From the NCBI GenBank assembly GCA_003161835.1, contig PMNO01000318.1, positions 4,248 to 10,573 of the forward strand: a stretch of DNA of 6,326 nucleotides. The letters are read 5' to 3'. A program made the position numbers and the translations under genes. The notes beneath the pieces are model-generated. The model made no database searches. It worked only from the letters and a program-made list of their open reading frames with translations, and was not told where the DNA came from. Shown in pieces: positions 1 through 6,235 of the stretch; position 1 is the first letter of the stretch, and each line of letters begins with the position of its first letter. Origin of the DNA: Myxococcales bacterium. Its GTDB lineage: Bacteria > Myxococcota_A > Polyangia > Fen-1088.

Positions 1-846
1 GCGCAGGGAACCCTGGGCCAGGCCCTGATCGAGGTATTGCCCACCAACGACGGGGGCGGCTTCGAGGTGGAGACGAGGAGCCGGGCGCAATGTGACGTGG
101 CAGATGCCAACGCCGTGGTCCGCGCGATCACGGAGGCCGAGGCGGACGTCGTGTTCAACGCCGCCGCATACACAAACGTCGACCGCGCCGAAGACGAGCC
201 GGACGCCGCCTACCAGGCCAACGCCGTGGGGCCGGAGACGCTGGCGCGCGCGACGGCGGCCCTCGGGATCAAGCTCGTCCACTATTCGACGGACTTCGTC
301 TTCGACGGCGAGCAGGAGCGCCCCTACGACGAGTTCGATGCGCCATCGCCGCAGAGCATTTATGCGCGCTCGAAGCTGGCCGGCGAACGGCTCGCGGCCG
401 CCGCTTCTCGCCGGGTTTTCGTGGTCCGGGTGGGGTGCCTTTATGGTCGCGACGGGCGCAACTTTCCGTCAACGATCTTGCGCCGATTGCGCGGCGGTGA
501 AACCGTTCGCGCCGATCGTGAGCGTTTGGGCTCTCCCACCTGGGTGCGCGACGTCGCCTTGGTTTCGGGGGCGCTGGCTCACACCGAGCATTTCGGCCTG
601 TACCACTGCACCTCGGCGGGACAAACCAGCTGGGCCGACTACGCGCGCTTCATAGCCGACAAGCTGAAACTGCCCTCCGAACGCGTGGACGCCCTCCCGA
701 CGTCAGCCCTGCCGATGATGCGGGCGCCTCGACCTCGACGCGCCATTCTCGAAAACCGAATGCTGCGGCTGCGCGGTCTCGACACCATGCCAGATTGGCG
801 AATTGCCGCCGAGGCTTTCATCCGGGCCTCGGGGACGCTACCCTGA
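1..846 (+). CDS. rfbD: dTDP-4-dehydrorhamnose reductase (RfbD/RmlD), 5'-partial
   Basis: Last enzyme of dTDP-L-rhamnose synthesis: NAD(P)H-dependent reduction of dTDP-4-dehydro-L-rhamnose, a cytoplasmic short-chain dehydrogenase. The reading frame is open from base 1; the first visible residues, AQGTLGQALIE, are the end of the N-terminal Rossmann glycine motif (family form VTGAxGQLG), so only about 7-10 residues lie outside the window. Apparent internal starts such as TTG at 37 are therefore not the true start. Further family marks are NAAAYTNVDRAE, STDFVFDG (usual STDYVFDG), the catalytic YxxxK as YARSK near 361-375, LGSPTWVRD in the substrate region, and RPRRAILEN near the C-terminus (family RPxxSxLxN). 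The 281 visible residues fit a family length near 290. The stop at 844-846 is followed after 8 bp by rfbC, so the two genes are probably one transcript. Confidence 0.93.
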   Translation, partial: AQGTLGQALIEVLPTNDGGGFEVETRSRAQCDVADANAVVRAITEAEADVVFNAAAYTNVDRAEDEPDAAYQANAVGPETLARATAALGIKLVHYSTDFVFDGEQERPYDEFDAPSPQSIYARSKLAGERLAAAASRRVFVVRVGCLYGRDGRNFPSTILRRLRGGETVRADRERLGSPTWVRDVALVSGALAHTEHFGLYHCTSAGQTSWADYARFIADKLKLPSERVDALPTSALPMMRAPRPRRAILENRMLRLRGLDTMPDWRIAAEAFIRASGTLP

Positions 847-849
847 AGG
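845..849 (+). promoter_or_regulatory. Ribosome binding site of rfbC
   Basis: GAAGG overlaps the TGA stop of rfbD and lies 5 nt before the ATG at 855. It decides the rfbC start in favour of 855 over the in-frame TTG at 795, which lies inside rfbD and has no comparable site. The overlap with the rfbD stop suggests translational coupling. Confidence 0.7.
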
Positions 850-854
850 CCAAC

Positions 855-1442
855 ATGTCTCCGTCGTCATCCGCCCCATCGTCCCCATCGCCCGCCAGCG
901 TACCTGGTCCCGCGCGCCCGTCGGCCTTGATCGCGGGGGTCTACACGATCGCGCTGAAGACCTTCGGCGACTCGCGCGGGTTTTTCTTCGAGACCTTTCG
1001 GCGCAGCTGGGTCCCCGAGGCGCGGGAGATGGTGCAAGGAAACTGTTCCTTTTCGAGCGCCGGCGTCCTGCGGGGCCTGCACTATCACCTGAAGCAGGCC
1101 GATCTCTGGAATGTCCCCGTGGGTCAAGTGCGGGCCGTGTTGTACGATTTTCGCCGCGGGTCGCCCACGCAGGGTGCCGCGGAAATCGTCGAGATGGGCG
1201 AATCGAATCGCGTCGCGCTCTACATTCCCAAGGGCGTGGCCCACGGGTTCCTCGCCCTGCGCGATTCGTACATGACCTATCTCGTCGACGAGTTTTACGA
1301 CAACAGCGATGAGCTGGGCATTCTTTGGAACGATCCCACCCTGAAGGTGGATTGGGGCGCGACGGGTGAACCCAGCCTGTCGGATCGCGACCGGCAGAAT
1401 CCGCGCATTGCCGAGATCGCTCTCGATCGCCGCCCCCCCTGA
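855..1442 (+). CDS. rfbC: dTDP-4-dehydrorhamnose 3,5-epimerase family protein (RfbC/RmlC)
   Basis: Cupin-fold sugar nucleotide epimerase expected to convert dTDP-4-dehydro-6-deoxyglucose to dTDP-4-dehydrorhamnose in the cytoplasm. From ATG 855 the protein has 195 residues, close to the usual 180-190. Residues 1-22 are a Ser/Pro/Ala-rich extension that probably lies outside the fold. Family marks: DSRGFFFETF (39-48), VLRGLHYH (71-78) with the catalytic-base His76, RRGSPT (100-105), IPKGVAHGF (124-132), the paired tyrosines Y142 and Y148 (the general acid and its neighbour in RmlC), and WNDP (158-161). One departure: where typical RmlC has QxKL(V) the sequence has QADLW, so the usual substrate-binding Lys is Asp83. 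I recall an RmlC-like subfamily with QADLW/QADYW, so this looks like a subfamily trait. 3,5-epimerase is the most likely activity given rfbD, rfbA and rfbB next to it, but 3- or 5-only epimerisation is possible. Confidence 0.88.
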   Translation: MSPSSSAPSSPSPASVPGPARPSALIAGVYTIALKTFGDSRGFFFETFRRSWVPEAREMVQGNCSFSSAGVLRGLHYHLKQADLWNVPVGQVRAVLYDFRRGSPTQGAAEIVEMGESNRVALYIPKGVAHGFLALRDSYMTYLVDEFYDNSDELGILWNDPTLKVDWGATGEPSLSDRDRQNPRIAEIALDRRPP

Positions 1443-1451
1443 CCGGGCCCC

Positions 1452-2183
1452 TCAGGAATTCTTGCTGATGAGGTCGTTCGCGTGCTTCAGAGACTCGAAC
1501 GTGCCTGCGTCCGTCCACCAGCCGGGCAGGGCATCGAAGGTCAAATCCCCGCGCTTAATGTAGGCGTTGTTCACGTCGGTGATCTCGAGCTCCCCGCGGG
1601 CGGATGGGCGCAAGCCCGCGATGACCTCGAACACCTCCTGATCATAAAAATAGATTCCGGTGACAGCGAGCGAGCTGGGTGGGTCTTTCGGTTTTTCAAT
1701 GATACGCACCACCCGATCCCCATCGGTGACGGCGACCCCGTAGCGTCCAGGGTCGGGCACTTCCTTGACCAGGATCTTGGCTCCCCGGCCTTGTTTGCGG
1801 AAGCTATCCGCGAACGGTGCCAGCGACGCCTCGAACACATTGTCACCCAGAACCACCACCAAACCGCCGCCGCGGCCAAAGCCGCGCGCCAGGCCGAGCG
1901 CCTGCGCGATCCCGCCTGCCTCGTCCTGAACACGATAGGTGAGCTCGCAGCCAAAGTCCTTCCCGCTGCCGAGCAATCCGACCACGGCGCCCATGTGCTC
2001 GGTGCCCGTCACGATCAGGATCTCACGAACGCCGGCCTCCACCAGCTTCTTCACCGGGTGAAAAATCATGGGCTCCCGACCCACCGGCAACAGATGTTTG
2101 TTCGTCACCTTGGTCAAGGGAAATAGCCTCGACCCCGTACCGCCAGCCAAGACAACGCCCCGTAGTTGATCAGACGCGCTCAT
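1452..2183 (-). CDS. rfbA: Glucose-1-phosphate thymidylyltransferase, short form (RfbA/RmlA)
   Basis: First enzyme of the pathway: glucose-1-phosphate + dTTP gives dTDP-glucose + PPi, cytoplasmic nucleotidyltransferase fold. Of the 243 residues, visible motifs are the nucleotide-binding LAGGTGSRL (12-20) with the following Lys29 in NKHLLPVG, QDEAGGIAQAL (86-96), metal-binding GDN (113-115, D114), EKP (163-165), GELEITD (197-203) and WTDAGT (223-228). The common enterobacterial type is about 290 residues; this is the shorter class lacking the C-terminal extension that carries part of the regulatory site in the long form, so allosteric control by dTDP-rhamnose may differ (inference). The ATG at 2183 has GAGG (plus-strand 2191-2194) 7 nt upstream. 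It overlaps the rfbB stop as ATGA, indicating one transcript with coupled translation. The stop lies 9 bp from the stop of convergent rfbC. Confidence 0.93.
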   Translation of the reverse strand: MSASDQLRGVVLAGGTGSRLFPLTKVTNKHLLPVGREPMIFHPVKKLVEAGVREILIVTGTEHMGAVVGLLGSGKDFGCELTYRVQDEAGGIAQALGLARGFGRGGGLVVVLGDNVFEASLAPFADSFRKQGRGAKILVKEVPDPGRYGVAVTDGDRVVRIIEKPKDPPSSLAVTGIYFYDQEVFEVIAGLRPSARGELEITDVNNAYIKRGDLTFDALPGWWTDAGTFESLKHANDLISKNS

Positions 2184-3223
2184 GGGACACCCTCGCTGTC
2201 ATTCCCGCCGGCGGCACTGAGCCGCGCGGCATATTGGTCGTCGTAGTAGGAGCGGTAGGTACCGCTGCGGACGCGTTCACACCACCCGCTGTTTTCGCGG
2301 AACCACGTCACTGTATCCGCCAGCCCGTGTTCGAAATCGTGTCCTGGCGACCATCCCAGATCGCGCCGAATTCGGGTGGCATTCATGGCGTACCGGCGAT
2401 CGTGCCCGGGACGATCGGTCACGTGGCGAATCAGGGATTCGTCGCGACCGGTCAGCTTCAAGATGGCGCGAACGACGTCCATGTTTGGCCGCTCGTTTTC
2501 TGCTCCGATGTTGTAGACCGCGCCGGGGGCCGCGCGGGTGACCGCCAGATCGATGGCCTGGCAGTGATCCTCGACGTGAATCCAATCCCGCACCTGCATG
2601 CCGTCACCGTAGACGGGTAGGGCTTTCCCATCGAACGCATTCAGGATCATGAGGGGGATCAGCTTCTCGGGAAACTGGTAGGGACCGTAGTTGTTCGAGC
2701 AACGGGTGATCACGGTGTCGAGCCCATGGGTATGGTGAAACGCGGCCACGAAATGATCCGCCGCGGCCTTGCTGGCGGCATAGGGACTGCGCGGCGCCAT
2801 CGGGGTGGATTCCTCGAACGCACCGGTGCTACCCAAGGATCCGTAAACCTCGTCGGTGGAGATCTGGACGAAACGCTTCACCTTTGCGGCCCGCGCGGCC
2901 TCGAGAAGCCGCAGCGTACCGCCGACGTTGGTATCCAGGAATGGCTCCGCCGACGCGACGCTGCGATCGACGTGACTCTCCGCCGCGAAGTTCACGATGA
3001 CCTCGATGTCGTGCTGCCTCAGCGCGGCCGTCACGGTCTGCTGGTCACGAATATCGGCGCGAACGAAGCGGTAACCGGGATCGTGCGCGAGCTCCTGGAT
3101 GTTTTCCAGGTTGCCGGCGTACGTCAGTACATCGACGTTCACGACCAGATCGTCGGGACGCAACCGACGAACCAGTCGTAGGTAACAGGAACCAATGAAA
3201 CCGGCCCCGCCGGTGACAAGCAT
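2180..3223 (-). CDS. rfbB: dTDP-glucose 4,6-dehydratase (RfbB/RmlB)
   Basis: Second enzyme of the pathway: NAD-dependent conversion of dTDP-glucose to dTDP-4-dehydro-6-deoxyglucose, an extended short-chain dehydrogenase in the cytoplasm. From ATG 3223 the protein has 347 residues, within the family range. Motifs: NAD-binding TGGAGFIG (4-11), AAESHVDRS (80-88), STDEVYG (122-128) with the Thr-Asp-Glu catalytic set, YxxxK as YAASK (148-152), and SNNYGPYQFPEKLIP (176-190), all diagnostic of RmlB rather than a generic epimerase. The frame stays open upstream to a TTG at 3265, and a GTG lies at 3229. I prefer 3223 because the family starts with M-x-x-VTGGAGFIG, but no clear SD precedes it. A 24-bp perfect palindrome covers this start, so the exact start is uncertain. 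First gene of the rfbBA pair; the stop overlaps the rfbA ATG by 4 bp. Confidence 0.93.
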   Translation of the reverse strand: MLVTGGAGFIGSCYLRLVRRLRPDDLVVNVDVLTYAGNLENIQELAHDPGYRFVRADIRDQQTVTAALRQHDIEVIVNFAAESHVDRSVASAEPFLDTNVGGTLRLLEAARAAKVKRFVQISTDEVYGSLGSTGAFEESTPMAPRSPYAASKAAADHFVAAFHHTHGLDTVITRCSNNYGPYQFPEKLIPLMILNAFDGKALPVYGDGMQVRDWIHVEDHCQAIDLAVTRAAPGAVYNIGAENERPNMDVVRAILKLTGRDESLIRHVTDRPGHDRRYAMNATRIRRDLGWSPGHDFEHGLADTVTWFRENSGWCERVRSGTYRSYYDDQYAARLSAAGGNDSEGVP

Positions 3224-3243
3224 TCTCACGCGCGTGAGAATGC
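3220..3243. promoter_or_regulatory. 24-bp perfect palindrome over the rfbB start
   Basis: The half-site GCATTCTCACGC is followed directly by its exact reverse complement, giving a gapless 12+12 palindrome with CACGCGCGTG at its centre. On the rfbB strand it spans the GTG at 3229 and the ATG at 3223. As DNA it has the symmetry of an operator for a dimeric regulator. As RNA it could fold to a 10-bp stem with a GCGC loop holding the ATG in its 3' arm. Either role is inference; the palindrome itself is read directly. Confidence 0.6.
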
Positions 3244-3370
3244 CTGGCAGGGAAGGCGAAATCAAAAAGCGCGGGTTTTGTGCCCAGGTCGGAGACGAAA
3301 GAGGCGTCCTGGGGACACAAACTTGGTCGGTGCTAACATTTCAACCCAAACCACTCAAAGGACCACACCC
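3244..3370. other. Divergent intergenic region between rfbB and the coiled-coil gene
   Basis: This spacer must hold the start signals of both divergent units, unless leftward rfbB translation begins at TTG 3265. It contains an imperfect inverted repeat, TGTGCCCAGG (3279-3288) with CCTGGGGACACA (3308-3319), which pairs as a 6-bp and a 4-bp block around a GA bulge. CAAAA (3263-3267) faces TTTTG (3276-3280). On the minus strand TTGAAA (3343-3338) resembles a -35 element, but 17 nt further the sequence TTTGTG is a poor -10. No convincing sigma-70 promoter was found on either strand, so the promoters are not assigned. Confidence 0.4.
3357..3362 (+). promoter_or_regulatory. Ribosome binding site of the coiled-coil protein gene
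   Basis: AAAGGA lies 8 nt before the ATG at 3371. It supports that start over the upstream in-frame TTG at 3278, which would add 31 polar residues in front of an otherwise normal signal peptide. Confidence 0.7.
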
Positions 3371-4870
3371 ATGACTGTTCGCGCCAAAATCGTCGCGTCG
3401 ATTGGGGGGGTGCTGATTTGGCTGGGGGCCGCTCGCCTGAGCGCGGCTGCCGACCAGGAAGCCACCTTGCAGCAAATAACCGCGCTCAACAAAGCGGCCA
3501 TCGCAGCCTACAGCGCGGGTGACTTCGATAAATCGAAGGACCAGCTCCTGCAGGCGGTGGCGGCCGCAAACAAGGACCCCGAGCTCCAGACCCATCCCCT
3601 TATGGCCAGGACGTACCTGCATCTGGGTGTCGTCTACGTGGACGGTCTCGAGGACAACGCCGGTGGTATCGCCTACTTCGTCAAGGCGCTGAAGATTCGT
3701 CCCGACATCGAAGTGACTCAGGCCCTGGCCACCAAGACCGTCAAGAGCGCCTTCGACCAGGCCAAGGGGCAAGCCGGTGCCACGCCGGCCGTGGCCACAG
3801 CAGCTTCCGCGTCCGCGCCGAAGGAGGCGGCGGTGGCGCCCCCCGGGACGGCCACCCCAACCCAGGTCCAGGAGAAGCCGACCCCGAAAATGACCGTCGC
3901 CGATAAGAAAAAGGCCGCCGCCGAAGAAAAGCAAGCCGCCGCCGAGGAGAAGAACAAGGACCGGCAGGCAAGGGCCGACAAGGAAAAGCTGACCAAGGAC
4001 GCCGCTCAGGCCCAGGCCAACGAGACCAAGGAACGTGCCGCTAAGGAAAAGCTTCTGGCCGAGAAGACGGACAAGGAAAAGCAGCTCGCCGAGAGCAAAG
4101 CAGCGCACGATCAATTGCAGAAGGAAGCCAAGGAGAAGGAAAAGCAGGCTCAGACCGAGAAGGACAGGCTGTCCAAGGATCTGGTGCAGGCCAAGGACAG
4201 CGAGGCGAAGGAGCGGGCCGCCAAGGAGAAGCTTCTGGCCGAGAAGACCGACAAGGAAAAGCAGCTGGCTGACGCCAAGGCTTCGATTCTGCAGCTGCAA
4301 AAAGAGAAGGCCGAGAAGGAAAAGCTTCTGGGTGAGTCCTTGGCTCGGGAGAAAGCCGAGCGCGAGGCCAAAGAGAAGCTGGAGAAGGAGAAGCAGCTGG
4401 CGGAAGCCCGCGAGAAGGACCGCAAGAGCAACGAGGACAAGGAGCGCGTGAACCGGGAAAAGGTGGCCGCCGGTCCGGATCTACCCGCTCATTTCGCTAG
4501 CCCCATCTACTGCGCCATTCCGGACGAGGCCCAAACGGGCGTCGATCTGTTCGTGCATTGCGTGGCGCAAGCGAACCTGAGAGACAAGGAAATCGCGTTC
4601 TACTACCGCCCAAGCGGAGGCAGCCACTACAACTCACTGGCGCTGGAGCCCTCGAAGAAGGGTTGGCACGCTGCCATGGTTCCGGCGGAACACGTCACGG
4701 GCAAAGTCTTGCAATACTACGTCGAGGTTCGGGACCGACAAGGTGCGGTGGCCGCCGCCAACGGCAAACCGAACTCTCCAAATATCCTGAGTCTGAAACC
4801 GTCAGGCGCAACCGCGAACCGTTCGGCGGTCAAGGTCAAGGTGTCAACGCTCAGGCCCGTCCCGCGGTGA
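3371..4870 (+). CDS. Secreted TPR-like / coiled-coil protein of unknown function
   Basis: No specific gene is recognised. From ATG 3371 the protein has 499 residues. Residues 1-27 look like a Sec signal peptide: MTVRAK, hydrophobic core IVASIGGVLIWLGAA, then LSAAA before D28; no lipobox Cys is seen, so a periplasmic or exported soluble protein is likely. Residues about 36-135 are helical and TPR-like (AAYSAGDFDKSKDQLLQAV, ARTYLHLGVVYVDGLEDNAGGIAYFVKALKIRPD). About 138-172 is an Ala/Pro/Thr linker. About 173-365 is a highly charged Lys/Glu/Ala/Gln coiled coil with an internal 60-residue duplication. About 369-499 is a globular, beta-rich domain (PIYCAIPDEAQTGVDLFVHCVAQ, FYYRPSGG, KGWHAAMVP, VLQYYVEVRD, NSPNILSLKP). 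I associate this layout with myxobacterial proteins; it suggests a periplasmic scaffold or envelope-binding protein (inference). It is transcribed alone. Its 3' end overlaps the convergent CLC gene by 27 bp. Confidence 0.85.
   Translation: MTVRAKIVASIGGVLIWLGAARLSAAADQEATLQQITALNKAAIAAYSAGDFDKSKDQLLQAVAAANKDPELQTHPLMARTYLHLGVVYVDGLEDNAGGIAYFVKALKIRPDIEVTQALATKTVKSAFDQAKGQAGATPAVATAASASAPKEAAVAPPGTATPTQVQEKPTPKMTVADKKKAAAEEKQAAAEEKNKDRQARADKEKLTKDAAQAQANETKERAAKEKLLAEKTDKEKQLAESKAAHDQLQKEAKEKEKQAQTEKDRLSKDLVQAKDSEAKERAAKEKLLAEKTDKEKQLADAKASILQLQKEKAEKEKLLGESLAREKAEREAKEKLEKEKQLAEAREKDRKSNEDKERVNREKVAAGPDLPAHFASPIYCAIPDEAQTGVDLFVHCVAQANLRDKEIAFYYRPSGGSHYNSLALEPSKKGWHAAMVPAEHVTGKVLQYYVEVRDRQGAVAAANGKPNSPNILSLKPSGATANRSAVKVKVSTLRPVPR
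3968..4327 (+). repeat. 60-codon tandem duplication in the coiled-coil rod
   Basis: Two consecutive 60-codon units (3968-4147 and 4148-4327, boundaries approximate by a codon or two in phase) start with KADKEKLTKD-type and KDRLSKDL-type residues and share a 21-residue core with no amino-acid change. The core begins KERAAKEKLLAEKT at 4028 (residue 220) and at 4208 (residue 280). Seven codons in the core differ synonymously. The flanks of the unit align less well (ESKAAHDQLQKE versus DAKASILQLQKE). Confidence 0.75.
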
Positions 4871-6196
4871 CTCCGGGACGGGCGCCGTCTTCAGGTCCCT
4901 CAGCGGGATCGGGTGGGAAAGGCGTCCGCCCAGTTTGCTGAAGCCGAGACGTTGCGCGGGGTAGATGCTGCGATGGCCGGTCAGGTGGTAGGCGAGCACG
5001 CAGACGATCACCACGTGCGGAAAAACCGGCGCGCCGAGCAGTTCCACGGCCATGATCGACAGCGCGAGCGGCGTATTCGCGGCTGCCGCGAACACTGCGG
5101 CGAGGCCGACTCCGGCGCCCAGATCGATGGGAATGCCAAGCTGGCGCGCGAGAACGCTGCCGAGAGCGGCGCCCACGAAGAACAGGGGCGTGACTTCGCC
5201 GCCCAGGAAGCCGGCGCCGAGAGTGATGGCCGTGAAGAGCAGTTTGAGCGCAAACGCAAGGACCGGCAGCTTCGGATCTTCGAAGGCACGCAAAATGGTC
5301 GGCACACCCAGCCCCAGGTAGTCGCTCGTGCCAGCGAACTTCCAAAGGCCGACAACCAGGAGGCCCCCGACGCACATGCGGAGGGGAAGGCGCGGAATGT
5401 ACCTCTCGCCACGCTTCTTGATGAAATGAGTCAGCTCGATGAAGGCGGTCGTCACGATCGCGACGGCAGCGGCAAAAACGAGCCATTTCAACAACAGAGC
5501 CGGAGTCAGAGACAGGTGAGATGCCGCAGGATAGCGGGTGTGCGTGATACCGAGCGCACGCGTCGTCATGTCAGCCACGACGGAAGCGACCAGCGCCGGC
5601 GCAAGTGCCTGGTACTCGATCCGTCCGAGTACGATGAATTCCAGTCCGAAGACCGCTCCGGCGATGGGGGTCCCAAAGACCGAGCCGAAACCGCCCGCCA
5701 CGCCGGCCGCGAGAAGCTGTTGCCGGCCCTGCTTTTTGACGCCCAGCCGGTGCGCAAGCCAATCGCTCAGGCTGGCGCCGATCTGGACGGCGGTCCCTTC
5801 CCGACCAGCGCTGCCTCCGAAGACGTGCGTGGCCACGGTGCCGACCAGGACCATCGGAGCCATCCGCAACGGAATCTCCGGGCCCTGGTCGTGAATGGTG
5901 TCGATCACCAAATTGTTGCCGGACCTGATCGACTGGCCGAAGCGCTCATAGATCCAGCCGAGGATTAGGCCCGCCAGCGGGAGGCCATAGATTATCCCTT
6001 CATGGTCCATCCGGAGTTGGGTCGCCCGTTCGAGTAGCCAAAGGAAGAGGGCGGACGCTGCGCCGCAAAGGACCCCGATGAGCGAGCCGAGCAAAATCCA
6101 TTGCCCCATGGTCTCGAGCCGAGTGCGCCCGGTCCCTGAGTCCCCGTGAGCGGGCGAAGGGGTGGGGGGCTCTTGTCGGTCGCTTGGATTCTTCAC
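4844..6196 (-). CDS. CLC-type fluoride/proton antiporter (CLC-F clade)
   Basis: Inner-membrane CLC transporter of 450 residues, with about 25 hydrophilic N-terminal residues and then roughly ten hydrophobic segments. Signatures: SGNN (92-95) where chloride CLCs have GSGIP; GGSAGREGTAVQIG (127-140) with gating Glu E133, GREGT rather than GREGP; AGGFGSVFGTPIAGAVFGLE (167-186); GGEVTPLFFVGA (332-343) where chloride CLCs have GxFxP; and Tyr412 in HRSIYPAQ, matching the conserved anion-site Tyr. GREGT plus GEVTP mark the fluoride-selective CLC-F branch, which exports F- in exchange for H+. The fluoride riboswitch in its leader supports this independently. The start is GTG 6196, with AGGAG (plus-strand 6204-6208) 7 nt upstream. 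That GTG overlaps the stop of a 12-codon leader ORF. Proteins of this clade are often annotated simply as voltage-gated chloride channels; the chloride assignment is less likely here. Confidence 0.92.
   Translation of the reverse strand: MKNPSDRQEPPTPSPAHGDSGTGRTRLETMGQWILLGSLIGVLCGAASALFLWLLERATQLRMDHEGIIYGLPLAGLILGWIYERFGQSIRSGNNLVIDTIHDQGPEIPLRMAPMVLVGTVATHVFGGSAGREGTAVQIGASLSDWLAHRLGVKKQGRQQLLAAGVAGGFGSVFGTPIAGAVFGLEFIVLGRIEYQALAPALVASVVADMTTRALGITHTRYPAASHLSLTPALLLKWLVFAAAVAIVTTAFIELTHFIKKRGERYIPRLPLRMCVGGLLVVGLWKFAGTSDYLGLGVPTILRAFEDPKLPVLAFALKLLFTAITLGAGFLGGEVTPLFFVGAALGSVLARQLGIPIDLGAGVGLAAVFAAAANTPLALSIMAVELLGAPVFPHVVIVCVLAYHLTGHRSIYPAQRLGFSKLGGRLSHPIPLRDLKTAPVPESPRDGPER
4855..4883. 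terminator. Hairpin at the convergent 3' ends
   Basis: GCCCGTCCCG (4855-4864) and CGGGACGGGC (4874-4883) form a perfect 10-bp, very GC-rich stem with a 9-nt loop that contains the TGA stop of the coiled-coil gene. A role in ending rightward transcription is plausible, but no T-run follows (GCCGTCTTC). On the other strand it lies inside the last codons of the CLC gene, so it should not terminate that transcript. It may instead stall or protect a 3' end. Structure is seen; function is inferred. Confidence 0.4.
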
Positions 6197-6231
6197 GCGG
6201 CGTCTCCTGGCTTTGCGCCGAAGGGGCTCAC
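6193..6231 (-). CDS. Possible 12-residue leader peptide of the CLC-F gene
   Basis: GTG at 6231-6229 opens a frame of 12 codons, MSPFGAKPGDAA, ending in TGA at 6195-6193. The stop overlaps the CLC start as GTGA. AGGAG (plus-strand 6237-6241) lies 5 nt before this GTG, a good SD, and is exactly the segment that the riboswitch expression platform can sequester. The frame differs from that of the CLC gene. The peptide resembles nothing known to me and has no run of one amino acid, so attenuation by a scarce aminoacyl-tRNA is unlikely. Its probable role, if translated, is coupling. It could also be a chance ORF. Confidence 0.4.
   Translation of the reverse strand: MSPFGAKPGDAA
6204..6208 (-). promoter_or_regulatory. 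Ribosome binding site of the CLC-F gene
   Basis: AGGAG on the minus strand, 7 nt before the GTG at 6196. It fixes the start at GTG rather than an internal codon such as Met30. It lies inside the 12-codon leader ORF, so ribosomes translating the leader pass over it. Confidence 0.75.
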
Positions 6232-6235
6232 GTGA

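Noticed and set aside
795..854. Upstream TTG start for rfbC giving 20 more residues
   Set aside because: It lies within rfbD, lacks an SD and adds residues not found in the family; the ATG at 855 has GAAGG at good distance.
838..1518. A 226-codon leftward frame across rfbC and the convergent junction
   Set aside because: The predicted protein is Arg/Ser/Pro-rich without family motifs, and it overlaps the well-supported rfbC fully.
1482..2126. A 214-codon rightward frame opposite rfbA
   Set aside because: No recognisable motif; RfbA on the other strand carries all nucleotidyltransferase signatures.
3338..3366. TTGAAA on the minus strand as the -35 box of an rfbB promoter
   Set aside because: The sequence 17 nt downstream, TTTGTG, is a poor -10, and sigma-70 consensus matching is unreliable in a GC-rich genome of this type.
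3278..3370. Upstream TTG start for the coiled-coil gene
   Set aside because: It would place 31 polar, Arg-rich residues before a normal signal peptide, while the ATG at 3371 has AAAGGA 8 nt upstream.
3341..4300. A 319-codon leftward open frame, Leu-rich, opposite the coiled-coil gene
   Set aside because: It is the mirror of AAG/GAG-rich codons, which read CTT/CTC (Leu) on the other strand. It has no SD, no domain, and covers the upstream promoter region.
4913..5968. A 351-codon rightward open frame opposite the CLC gene
   Set aside because: The composition is charged and low in structure, typical of antisense frames in GC-rich genes. The CLC frame has clear family motifs over the same bases.
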